7,243 nt of DNA from Methylomarinum sp. (GTDB lineage: Bacteria; Pseudomonadota; Gammaproteobacteria; Methylococcales; Methylomonadaceae). A program made the translations under genes and the position numbers. The notes under the pieces were generated by a model that ran no database searches, was not told where the DNA came from, and saw only the letters and a list, made by a program, of their open reading frames with translations. This document shows, one piece after another, positions 1-6,190 of the stretch; the stretch's first letter is position 1, and the number at the start of each line of letters is the position of its first letter. Location: the NCBI GenBank assembly GCA_013139755.1, contig WTAG01000338.1, forward strand, positions 1 through 7,243. Direction: 5' to 3'.

Positions 1-164
1 AGTTAGGCATTGAAAATATATCAGTAATCAGTGACTTATGAATTACATTTAATAAGAATTGTAGAATAAAATGAGTTTTCAAGTGATTGTTTTTATTTGT
101 TATCATCTTATAAAATTGTACTTTTAAATATTCGTTAACTATTATATTTCAATTGCTTAGTTGT
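1..164. other. AT-rich spacer downstream of the signalling operon
   Basis: This stretch is very AT-rich. I find no convincing reading frame, RNA gene or GC-rich hairpin followed by a T-run on either strand. No terminator for the minus-strand operon is visible here, so its transcript end is undefined. Confidence 0.5.
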
Positions 165-323
165 TCACTGGTAGCGGTATTGGATAGCCCCCTTGATATA
201 TCGTGCGTTATCTTCAAGTCCTTCAAGGTAATAATAGATTTTTACTACACTTAAAACTCTATTTTTTAGTGCGGAAGTTTTTTTGGTTTTGGAAAACTCC
301 GTTACTGCTTTGTAAAACTTCAG
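165..323 (-). other. Protein-like +1 frame running past the receptor stop codon
   Basis: On the minus strand a 52-codon open frame overlaps the last codons of the CHASE2-GGDEF-EAL gene in its +1 frame. It continues about 94 bases beyond that gene's TAG and ends at TGA (167-165). The product past the stop looks protein-like and charged (YYLEGLEDNARYIKGAI, ending QYRYQ). The frame has no ATG, GTG or TTG start of its own. Losing one A in the A7 run or the A6 run just before the stop would fuse it to the receptor. It may be a C-terminal extension lost by an indel, a sequencing error in a homopolymer, a slippage product, or chance. I do not recognise a family. Confidence 0.3.
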
Positions 324-3066
324 TCATTGCAGTTGCTGTTAATGGGCGACTGAAATAAAACCCTTGTCCAATATGGCAGCCTAATTGCTTTAATAAAGCA
401 CATTGCCGGACATTTTCTATACCTTCAGCAACTAATGTTATTTTCATGCTGTGAGCAAGAGAACTTACTGCTGCGATGATACTGCTATCATCGTTATTAT
501 CGAAAATGTTTTGTACAAATGAACGATCTATTTTTAAAATATCAATTTCAAAACGTTTTAGGAAGCTCAGTGAAGAATAGCCTGTACCAAAATCATCAAT
601 CGCGATAGTTATGCCCATCGCTTTAAGCTCTTTTAAGGTGTTTTCCACATGGTTGAGATGAGTGAGCATGAGGCTTTCTGTGATTTCCACATGAATGTGG
701 TGGCTTTTTAATTGCTGATTTTGTATGTTTTCTTTCAGTTGAGAAACTAAATTCTTCTCCATAAATTGACGGGCGGAAAAGTTAATTGCTACATAAAGCT
801 CTGGCATTTGCATTTTTTGCCAGCGATTGAGTTGCAGACAGACCTCTTCTACTATCCATGCGCTAATGGGTATTATGAGTCCAACTTTTTCGGCAAGTGG
901 AATGAATTTGTCTGGAGATAGCAGTCCTTTCTCGGGGTGTCGCCAACGAATCAATGCTTCTACACCAATAATTCGTCCACTGATCAAATCAACCTGTAAT
1001 TGGTAAAACATCTCAAATTGATTGTCGATGAGTGCATGATGTAATTCGCGTTCCAGATTTAAATGTTGTTTTGCATGATTAGAAATATTATGATTATAAA
1101 AATGGTAGCCATCTCTTCCCATTTCTTTAACCTTGTACATGGCTGAGTCAGCAGCATCCAATAAACTTTCTGCTGATGTAGCATCTTTAGGGTAACAGCT
1201 GATGCCAATACTTGAACTGACAAAAAGTTCCTGATTATTTACGATGACAGCTTCATTTATGGATTCAAGAACGCGTTTAGCAATGTCATGAATCTGTTGC
1301 TCATTAGTAAGTTGAGTTAATAATAAAATAAACTCATCGCCTCCCCACCGTGCAGCAGTATCGGTTTCGTTGATACTGTGAGTTAATCTTTGAGATATTT
1401 CTATTAACAACTCATCACCCACTGCATGCCCTAAACCATCATTGATTTTTTTAAAGCCATCTAAATCAATAAATAAAATAGCCAGTTGATGGTTAGCTTG
1501 CTTGCTTGCTGCAATTGCTTCGGAAATTTTAGCGCCTAATAAAGTACGATTAGGTAATCCCGTGAGTGCATCATGAGTAGCTAAATGCAGCATTTTTTTA
1601 TTAATTTTTATGATTTCACTGACATCAGTTAAGGCAATAACCAGGCTGCTACTTTTATTTCGATGAAAAATCGGATTGACTGCGAAACTAACAGCATATT
1701 CTTGTTGTTGGGCGTTAGTTACATAAAGGGGCTGGGGTATTTTAATTTCTTTGCCATTGCTGATTGCTTGAGTCAGAGGGGCGGCTTCTGAGGGATTCTT
1801 AAGACAAACAACCTGTTGAAACTTTTTTCCAAATGCATATTCTGAACTTACCCCGGTAATGATTTCAGCTGCTGGATTAATAAAAGTGATAATACCTTTC
1901 GAGTCTGTGGTGATAATACCATCAGCTATCGAATGTAATGTGGCCTGGGTTTTATCTTTTTCTGACAAAAGGGCCTGAGCAATTAATTCTTGCCGGTAAT
2001 TACTCCACAAGGAGTAGCTAAGGATTAAAATAATTAATGACTCTAAGGGGTTATACCAAAGTAGAAAGTTACTTAATAAAACCAGGCTAATACTAATGTT
2101 AATAATTATGGCTGATGCTAATATGGCTAATGTTTGACGAGTGGAAACAAAGCCATAGCAGAGTAGGGGAATAAAAACACAGATAAAGCTTAGTGAACGA
2201 GTCCAGTTAACATTTAAAGATTGAATAACATTCTGGTTAAGTAAACTGGCCAACGTATTGACAGTAAGTTCAGCACCATTCATTAATTCTTTATGGCGAG
2301 TAGTCGGGGTGGCAAAGCGTTGTGATAATCCAGTTGCGGTGGCACTGATAATGATGAACTTATTTTCTAAACTGTGTTGTAAATCAGGATTTACAAGCAC
2401 ATCAGCATAAGATAATTGCTGAAAGTCGTTAAGTGAGTCCGTAAAAGGGATAAATTCAGGAAAGTTCGATTTGTCAGTGGAAAATGCCTGTTGAGAATCT
2501 GCCATCAAGATGGCCAATGCTAAACTCGGGTAGCTAGTCTTATTGTCGTGAGTGTTTAAATGAACGCCATTAACAATGCCTCTTGAGTCAAAACTGATTC
2601 GAGTTGCTGCTAATTGATTGGCTGCCTGGCTTAATAATGCGAAAGGCGGGGTGACCAGGGTTTTATTGGCGGCCGATTCCTCTATCAGGGTAGGTAAGAC
2701 GACATGAGCATTTTGTTTTATGGCTTTAGCCAGTGCCTGGTCACTGACTGGGTTTTTTATATCCTGTTCCATAAACAAGATGTCTAAGCCTACAGCACGT
2801 ACTTTTGTCTTTGTTAGCTGCTTGATCATATTGGCATGTATGGCTCTAGACCACGGCCAGCGCCCCAACTGTTGTAAGCTTTTGTCATCTATTGCAATAA
2901 CAACAATATCCTTACTACTGGGTTTGCTGAATAAAAGGTTCTGGATATCATAATTCCACTCTTCTAACAATTTAAAATGAGTTAGCCCCGCCGCCAGCAG
3001 TCCACAAACTAAGGCTATAACCACGATAGTTTGATTAATGGGTTTAATATCCAGAGACGACTTCAT
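259..3066 (-). CDS. Membrane receptor with CHASE2, PAS, GGDEF and EAL domains (c-di-GMP cyclase/phosphodiesterase)
   Basis: This 935-residue protein should make and break cyclic di-GMP in the cytoplasm in response to an extracytoplasmic signal. An N-terminal membrane segment (about 13-29) precedes a periplasmic CHASE2 domain (about 30-280). Two or three more hydrophobic segments follow (about 289-355), then PAS (about 372-485), GGDEF (about 493-655) and EAL (about 670-915). The cyclase motif GGDEF (575-579) and the metal-binding FIDLDGF (532-538) are intact. The EAL domain keeps E703 of EAL, N762, E794, D824-D825 (DDFGTGYSSL), K845, E881 and Q901, so phosphodiesterase activity is expected. 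The inhibitory RxxD site five residues before GGDEF reads NETD, so product feedback may be lost. The gene starts two bases after the stop of the LysM-FecR gene and has no clear Shine-Dalgarno, which points to translational coupling. CHASE2 and FecR genes are often neighbours in proteobacteria. Domain calls are confident; the ligand is unknown. Confidence 0.95.
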   Translation of the reverse strand: MKSSLDIKPINQTIVVIALVCGLLAAGLTHFKLLEEWNYDIQNLLFSKPSSKDIVVIAIDDKSLQQLGRWPWSRAIHANMIKQLTKTKVRAVGLDILFMEQDIKNPVSDQALAKAIKQNAHVVLPTLIEESAANKTLVTPPFALLSQAANQLAATRISFDSRGIVNGVHLNTHDNKTSYPSLALAILMADSQQAFSTDKSNFPEFIPFTDSLNDFQQLSYADVLVNPDLQHSLENKFIIISATATGLSQRFATPTTRHKELMNGAELTVNTLASLLNQNVIQSLNVNWTRSLSFICVFIPLLCYGFVSTRQTLAILASAIIINISISLVLLSNFLLWYNPLESLIILILSYSLWSNYRQELIAQALLSEKDKTQATLHSIADGIITTDSKGIITFINPAAEIITGVSSEYAFGKKFQQVVCLKNPSEAAPLTQAISNGKEIKIPQPLYVTNAQQQEYAVSFAVNPIFHRNKSSSLVIALTDVSEIIKINKKMLHLATHDALTGLPNRTLLGAKISEAIAASKQANHQLAILFIDLDGFKKINDGLGHAVGDELLIEISQRLTHSINETDTAARWGGDEFILLLTQLTNEQQIHDIAKRVLESINEAVIVNNQELFVSSSIGISCYPKDATSAESLLDAADSAMYKVKEMGRDGYHFYNHNISNHAKQHLNLERELHHALIDNQFEMFYQLQVDLISGRIIGVEALIRWRHPEKGLLSPDKFIPLAEKVGLIIPISAWIVEEVCLQLNRWQKMQMPELYVAINFSARQFMEKNLVSQLKENIQNQQLKSHHIHVEITESLMLTHLNHVENTLKELKAMGITIAIDDFGTGYSSLSFLKRFEIDILKIDRSFVQNIFDNNDDSSIIAAVSSLAHSMKITLVAEGIENVRQCALLKQLGCHIGQGFYFSRPLTATAMTEVLQSSNGVFQNQKNFRTKK

Positions 3067-3068
3067 AC

Positions 3069-4709
3069 TTACAGAATTATTAAAATGAGAAGAGGTAAAG
3101 ATAACAGTAACCAGTATCGTGCATCAATAGGTATTTCAAGCTGTTGAGGGTTACCAAATTCACTTGAAAAACCATCAGGGTCTAGGGTCCTGCCACGGAT
3201 AAAGTAATCACCAGGTTCAAGTGTTTCAAGCTCAAATACGGGTTTGGTACTGTTTTTTTCAACTAAAATGTTTTTAAAAGCATCGTCAGAGGCCAATTGA
3301 AATTGATAGCTTTGAGTCGGCAAGCCTTTCTGAAATTGAATGCTTATTCCATCATCATTGATTTTTGCTTCACCCGCTTTAGGTGCGGAAGCAATACGTT
3401 TAAAGTGCTGGGTATCACCGAAAGGGCCATCTTTATGGTCTTTATCAATAGCCGCTATACGCCAATAGTAATCACCTAAGGCAAGTTTAAGCTCTGAGCT
3501 ATATTCAACATCAGCATAATGTGGGAGATCAATAAGCGGCTGTATAAACTCGGCATTATCAGCTAATTGAAAATGATAGTCGGTGATATATTCTCTGTTT
3601 GTCCATTGAAAAATGGGCTGTTCATCAGGGGTTTGACTCTCTGCTTTTGGTAAAATAATTAACGGAGGTTCAGGTAATGCATTTACTGTAATAGCTATTT
3701 CACTGTTAAAACCTTCAATGTCTTGATGATCTACTGCGCGTAAGCGTAAAAAATAATGACCGTCGGCCAAATCTGTTGCCCGAATAATAGTTGATGAAAG
3801 GGTTTTATCATAAATAACCTGTTGAAATGCTTCATCATTAGCAATCTGCAGGCGATGTTTCCTGGCTTTAGCCTGCACTTCAATTTGAAACTGTAAAGGG
3901 TTTCTCTCGAAAATGGCTGGAATGTTGCTAATATCAGGTGCAGGTAGTAATTTAACGGGAAGGCTTTTGCTGTTAGCTGAGGAAATAATGCCAAACCCGG
4001 CATTGATATTTTGTTTTTGCAGGGGAGATTTTACCGCCACACTGCCCTCTAAAACCTCAGTAATCGCATTTTTTTCTTGAGAGCTCAGTCTGTAATTAGT
4101 CCCTCGGACAGAGGTTGAACTGAGAGGTGTATTAATTTTAAATTGACTGGAGCTGCCTTTTTTAGGGGCTACCTGTGTTTCCAGACGCCCTTTGTTCAAG
4201 TGTAATTGAGTTTTTGACATGCCAGTATTTTCAAACAGGCTTAATGGACCCATTTGTAAATGACTATTTTCTTGTAAAGAGAGCTGTGAGCCATCAATAA
4301 ATTTAACTAAGAGAGTGGTATCTGCCTGGGTGATCACTTTATCCCCCTCAATAAGAATATCACCGATTTTAGCGGTTTTTTTCTGTTGAGTATTTTCGTC
4401 TATTAAACTGGCATACCCTTGTATTTGGATTATACGTGCAATGGCAGGGTGTGAGATCAGCCATTTTTCAGGAATTACAATCTGTGAGCCAGGAGAAAGA
4501 TGGTAAGGATCTTTTATTTTGTTTAAGGTCTGTAGTTGTTTTAGGTGGCTGTAGCCACCAAGATACTTTTCAGATATATCCCATAAGGTATCATTGTTTA
4601 TAACCCTATAAACCCAATCATCAGCTAAGCAGGAAAAACTGAGCAATAATAATGTACTTAAAATAATAGAGTGGCTGTTGGATCTTGTGTGACTAAAATA
4701 TGTTTTCAT
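3069..4709 (-). CDS. Exported LysM-FecR domain protein with three Ig/FnIII-like repeats
   Basis: This 546-residue envelope protein probably binds peptidoglycan and serves as sensor or partner for the CHASE2 receptor encoded next. A signal peptide (1-29) ends at CLA before DD; C27 does not sit in a good lipobox. A LysM domain covers about 33-80 (YRVINNDTLWDISEKYLG to IVIPEKW). A FecR domain covers about 115-225, with SLQENSHLQM and the hallmark TSVRGTNYRL followed by EVLEGSVAV. Three repeats follow (about 264-344, 348-438 and 442-526). Each pairs a strand such as HRLQIANDEAF, YHFQLADNAEF or YQFQLASDDAF with a later YFLRLRAVD, YYWRIAAID or YFIRGRTLD. A hydrophobic stretch (532-546) at the extreme C-terminus is a likely membrane anchor. 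The ATG is chosen because it directly precedes the signal peptide, although no good ribosome-binding site lies upstream. Unlike FecR anti-sigma factors, it has no FecI-type sigma gene beside it here. Confidence 0.93.
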   Translation of the reverse strand: MKTYFSHTRSNSHSIILSTLLLLSFSCLADDWVYRVINNDTLWDISEKYLGGYSHLKQLQTLNKIKDPYHLSPGSQIVIPEKWLISHPAIARIIQIQGYASLIDENTQQKKTAKIGDILIEGDKVITQADTTLLVKFIDGSQLSLQENSHLQMGPLSLFENTGMSKTQLHLNKGRLETQVAPKKGSSSQFKINTPLSSTSVRGTNYRLSSQEKNAITEVLEGSVAVKSPLQKQNINAGFGIISSANSKSLPVKLLPAPDISNIPAIFERNPLQFQIEVQAKARKHRLQIANDEAFQQVIYDKTLSSTIIRATDLADGHYFLRLRAVDHQDIEGFNSEIAITVNALPEPPLIILPKAESQTPDEQPIFQWTNREYITDYHFQLADNAEFIQPLIDLPHYADVEYSSELKLALGDYYWRIAAIDKDHKDGPFGDTQHFKRIASAPKAGEAKINDDGISIQFQKGLPTQSYQFQLASDDAFKNILVEKNSTKPVFELETLEPGDYFIRGRTLDPDGFSSEFGNPQQLEIPIDARYWLLLSLPLLILIIL

Positions 4710-4727
4710 ATGCGCTATTATTTGGTG

Positions 4728-4901
4728 TCAGGTTAAAAGATGCATGCCATTGTAACTTATACTCCACGCGGTCACGGTTGCGGATGTTGAAAACATCTGA
4801 AATTTTGGATTCAAAAGCGTTATTATTTGTTCCTTAAAAGTGGTTTTCACATTATCAAGGCAGTCATTCATGGCCTCATTTAAAATGATGAAACGACCCA
4901 T
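4728..4901 (-). CDS. Possible 57-residue leader ORF upstream of the LysM-FecR gene
   Basis: A 57-codon frame starts with MGRFIILNEAMNDCLDNV and ends at TGA, 18 bases before the LysM-FecR start and in the same frame. Its ATG falls at the expected transcription start of the candidate promoter at 4909-4935, so it would be read from a leaderless message; there is no clear Shine-Dalgarno. I recognise no family. The overlapping frame 4833-4693 (no proper start) encodes an equally protein-like stretch, with IRNRDRVEYKLQWHASFNL near its middle. One or both frames may therefore be the remains of a decayed gene, or the region may only be a 5' leader. Confidence that this is a translated gene is low. 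Confidence 0.25.
   Translation of the reverse strand: MGRFIILNEAMNDCLDNVKTTFKEQIITLLNPKFQMFSTSATVTAWSISYNGMHLLT
4783..4797. repeat. Short palindrome in the operon leader
   Basis: GATGTT and AACATC form a perfect 6-bp inverted repeat around GAA. It lies in the leader 74-88 bases upstream of the LysM-FecR start. It could be an operator half-site pair or a small hairpin, but it is short enough to be chance. Confidence 0.25.
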
Positions 4902-4908
4902 AATCTTT

Positions 4909-4935
4909 ATTATAAAGACACTTCTTTTTTGTAAA
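4909..4935 (-). promoter_or_regulatory. Candidate sigma-70 promoter for the LysM-FecR/CHASE2 operon
   Basis: Read on the minus strand, a perfect TATAAT (4914-4909) lies 15 bases after TTTACA (4935-4930), which matches TTGACA at five of six positions. The spacer is two bases shorter than ideal. Transcription would start near 4902, giving a leader of about 190 bases before the LysM-FecR start. Weaker -10-like words (TATAAG, TACAAT near 4750-4763) lie closer to the gene and could act instead. Confidence 0.4.
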
Positions 4936-4968
4936 TTTTCACAAGCGGTCTATCAAATTTAAGTTCGG

Positions 4969-5047
4969 TAGGTTGGGGGTGACGACAGGAACCCCATCGT
5001 CTTTGCGTTACAACAACAGGTTGGGTTTCGTACCTCAACCCAACCTA
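4969..5047. repeat. Dispersed palindromic repeat of the AGGTTGGGTT type
   Basis: The core is a perfect 10-bp inverted repeat, AGGTTGGGTT (5018-5027) and AACCCAACCT (5037-5046), around a 9-base loop. A second copy of the left half, TAGGTTGGG (4969-4977), can pair instead with CCCAACCTA (5039-5047), and GGGGT (4976-4980) can pair with ACCCC (4991-4995). The result is two alternative foldings. From memory, intergenic repeats of this look recur many times in methanotroph and related genomes; copy number cannot be tested here. The element ends 26 bases before the small-gene pair. Confidence 0.7.
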
Positions 5048-5063
5048 CTGCGCTATTCGTTTT

Positions 5064-5067
5064 GGAG
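5064..5067 (+). promoter_or_regulatory. Shine-Dalgarno GGAG for the 30-codon gene
   Basis: GGAG stands five bases before the ATG at 5073. This is the main evidence that the 30-codon frame is a translated start and not chance. Confidence 0.5.
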
Positions 5068-5072
5068 TTCAA

Positions 5073-5165
5073 ATGGATGATTTAACGAAACAATCTTTTA
5101 ACAATTCTGTTGGTATGTTTAAGAGAAGTTGCCCGCTTTTGGCTGACCAAATAGGGTTCATATAA
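5073..5165 (+). CDS. Hypothetical 30-residue peptide, coupled to the next gene
   Basis: The frame starts MDDLTKQSFNNSVGMFKRSC and ends IGFI. It has a GGAG ribosome-binding site at 5064-5067 with good spacing. Its TAA (5163-5165) shares its last A with the ATG of the following 97-codon gene (TAATG), the usual layout of translationally coupled pairs. It has no signal peptide, membrane segment or motif that I recognise. It might be a small partner protein, a leader peptide that gates the next gene, or the surviving end of a larger gene cut by the repeat just upstream. Confidence 0.4.
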   Translation: MDDLTKQSFNNSVGMFKRSCPLLADQIGFI

Positions 5166-5458
5166 TGGCAAATGTGAATCTCGAAAATATGAGTCTGTAT
5201 TTTTTGATACGTGAACTGATATATGACGGCACTGCAGGTATCGATAAAAGCACTGAGCCAATTGAAATAAATGAGCTAATAAGGCAATTGACTAAAAAGA
5301 GCGGTATTAACCTTGGAGATGAAAAGAAAAAATGGATTGATTGGTTTATAAGCACCTGTTCTGGAGCTACAGATATTGAAAAAGATTCAATTGTGTTGAC
5401 CAATCAAATAATTGAAGCAGAAAACAAATATTTACCCAGAATTAAACCCAACACGTAA
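5165..5458 (+). CDS. Hypothetical 97-residue soluble protein
   Basis: This small protein begins MANVNLENMSLYFLIRELIY and is predicted to be mainly helical and charged. It has an amphipathic centre (IEINELIRQLTKKSGINLG) and the segment KKKWIDWFISTCSG. No signal peptide, membrane span or known catalytic motif is visible, and I do not recognise a family. The start overlaps the stop of the 30-codon frame as TAATG, and AGGG (5153-5156) stands eight bases before it. The pair is boxed between dispersed repeats on both sides and has no cotranscribed neighbour. Such an isolated two-gene unit is compatible with a toxin-antitoxin-like or other accessory module, but nothing in the sequence proves that. 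The minus-strand frame opposite it looks like a shadow. Confidence 0.5.
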   Translation: MANVNLENMSLYFLIRELIYDGTAGIDKSTEPIEINELIRQLTKKSGINLGDEKKKWIDWFISTCSGATDIEKDSIVLTNQIIEAENKYLPRIKPNT

Positions 5459-5477
5459 GGCGGAACCGTGATGGGTC

Positions 5478-5508
5478 GTAAGTTGGAATGGCGATATCGT
5501 TTTCCGAC
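5478..5508. repeat. Palindromic repeat with GGCGATATCG core
   Basis: TTGGAA (5483-5488) through TTCCGA (5502-5507) folds around the self-complementary CGATATCG. The stem has two G-T pairs and one bulged T. It begins about 20 bases after the stop of the 97-codon gene. In composition it resembles the repeat at 5612-5652 (GGAA, GGCG and TTCCG words), so the two are probably relatives of one REP-like family. Confidence 0.5.
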
Positions 5509-5585
5509 ATGATATATACGATGGGCTACAAGGTAATGATGTCTTTTGATAAGGAAGTGAAACTGCTTTTCCTCTTGTATGGTAA

Positions 5586-5909
5586 ATGACTTTATTCTTT
5601 CCTGTGGTTTTGGCGGTTGGCGGAAAACGCTGGCGCTATTCCGCCCTACGCACTTTTGATGTAATTGATGAAGGGGGATCTTTGTTGGCTAGCTTGATGA
5701 GTGATATCGATAATACAGAAAATATATGGTATTTCCTGGTGTCAGGGCGTGATTATAAGCTTCAGGTTCAGGTCGTTGATGGTGCGGTTTTTAATTGGGA
5801 TTATGGCTTGGCTTGGCAAGTTTCAGCTGTAGCTGTTCCTGCCGCAGTCTGGTTTTTTATCAGCGGATTGTTGGGGCTGTTTGGGCTAAAACGTAGTGTG
5901 AGAAAATAG
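5586..5909 (+). pseudogene. 3' fragment of a PEP-CTERM-like (VPLPA-type) exosortase substrate gene
   Basis: The open frame starts directly after an in-frame TAA. Its first codons run through a dispersed repeat (encoding VGGKRWRYSALR), so the true homologous part begins near 5652 with TFDVIDEGGSLLASL. It continues through WYFLVSGRDYKLQVQV and FNWDYGLAW, typical of the last domain of such secreted proteins, and ends in a sorting signal: VAVPAAVW, a hydrophobic helix (FFISGLLGLFGL) and a basic tail (KRSVRK). Exosortase substrates of this class are exported and cleaved near the VPxPA motif. Only about 85 residues of the protein remain, and there is no signal peptide or good ribosome-binding site. 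The 5' part seems lost at the repeat, while stop and terminator survive. A short intact gene is possible but less likely. Confidence 0.65.
5612..5652. repeat. REP-like palindromic repeat at the truncation point of the PEP-CTERM fragment
   Basis: GGCGGAA (5619-5625) and TTCCGCC (5639-5645) form a perfect 7-bp inverted repeat around ACGCTGGCGC-like sequence that extends the stem imperfectly. It is more GC-rich than its surroundings. The recognisable protein homology on the plus strand begins just at its right edge, so the repeat marks where the upstream gene was lost. Confidence 0.6.
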
Positions 5910-5923
5910 CTTGACGAAAGTTT

Positions 5924-5959
5924 AAAAAACCTGGTTATTTTTAATGGCCGGGTTTTTTT
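5924..5959 (+). terminator. Rho-independent terminator, possibly bidirectional
   Basis: AAAAAACCTGG (5924-5934) pairs with CCGGGTTTTTT (5948-5958) over 11 base pairs including one U-G pair, with a 13-base loop and T-run. It lies 15 bases after the stop of the PEP-CTERM fragment. The A-run on the left arm lets the structure work on the minus strand too. Confidence 0.8.
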
Positions 5960-6020
5960 ATGTCTGGTGTTTTTTTGTTGGGTAACGGATAGTCTAGGTG
6001 TGTGAAATGACGCAGTAGAG

Positions 6021-6036
6021 TGTGGCATATGTCACA
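6021..6036. promoter_or_regulatory. CRP-like palindromic operator
   Basis: TGTGG-CATATG-TCACA differs from the CRP consensus TGTGA-N6-TCACA at a single base, and the spacer CATATG is itself a palindrome. TATATG (6057-6062) downstream sits where the -10 of a class II CRP promoter would be if the site is centred at -41.5. No convincing gene starts directly below it; the next supported gene begins at 6482. Regulator identity (CRP, Vfr or another family member) is inference. Confidence 0.4.
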
Positions 6037-6190
6037 GTTGTTTTTATAAGTTGGTTTATATGGCTTTAGACCAAAATGAGAATAGGCTGCATTAAAACAG
6101 GGGTTTACCTTTTATTGCTATTGGGACTGAAATGTTGGCTTGAGTTTTGCTTTGTAAAACATGTGATTATAAGAAAGTTATTGCGGACAT

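Noticed and set aside
262..285. A-AAA-AAC heptamer at the end of the receptor gene as a programmed -1 frameshift site
   Set aside because: It is in the right phase, but the -1 frame meets a TAA within four codons. The protein-like continuation is in the +1 frame, so -1 shifting does not explain it.
2720..2953. 77-codon plus-strand frame inside the CHASE2 receptor gene
   Set aside because: It is antisense to the conserved CHASE2 coding region and has no ribosome-binding site or recognisable motif.
3297..4003. Frames of 60 codons (plus) and 90 codons (minus) inside the LysM-FecR gene
   Set aside because: Both lie wholly within a gene with clear domain evidence in another frame, and neither translation looks like a protein family.
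4740..4790. Tiny plus-strand frame ending in HGCGC that resembles a metal-binding peptide
   Set aside because: It has only 16 codons, no good ribosome-binding site, and lies in the leader of an oppositely oriented operon.
5158..5403. 81-codon minus-strand frame opposite the 97-codon small gene
   Set aside because: The plus-strand frame has the TAATG coupling and ribosome-binding signals; the minus frame has no such support.
5509..5589. 26-residue plus-strand frame overlapping the PEP-CTERM fragment start as ATGA
   Set aside because: Its start lies in a repeat and no ribosome-binding site or protein similarity is visible. The overlap looks fortuitous because the fragment's own first codons are repeat sequence.
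5801..6028. 75-codon minus-strand frame across the terminator
   Set aside because: It reads through the rho-independent terminator and the end of the PEP-CTERM fragment, and its composition is not protein-like.
6018..6045. Possible sigma-54 promoter (TGGCAT followed by TTGT)
   Set aside because: The required GG-to-GC spacing is absent; the same bases are better explained as a CRP-like palindrome.
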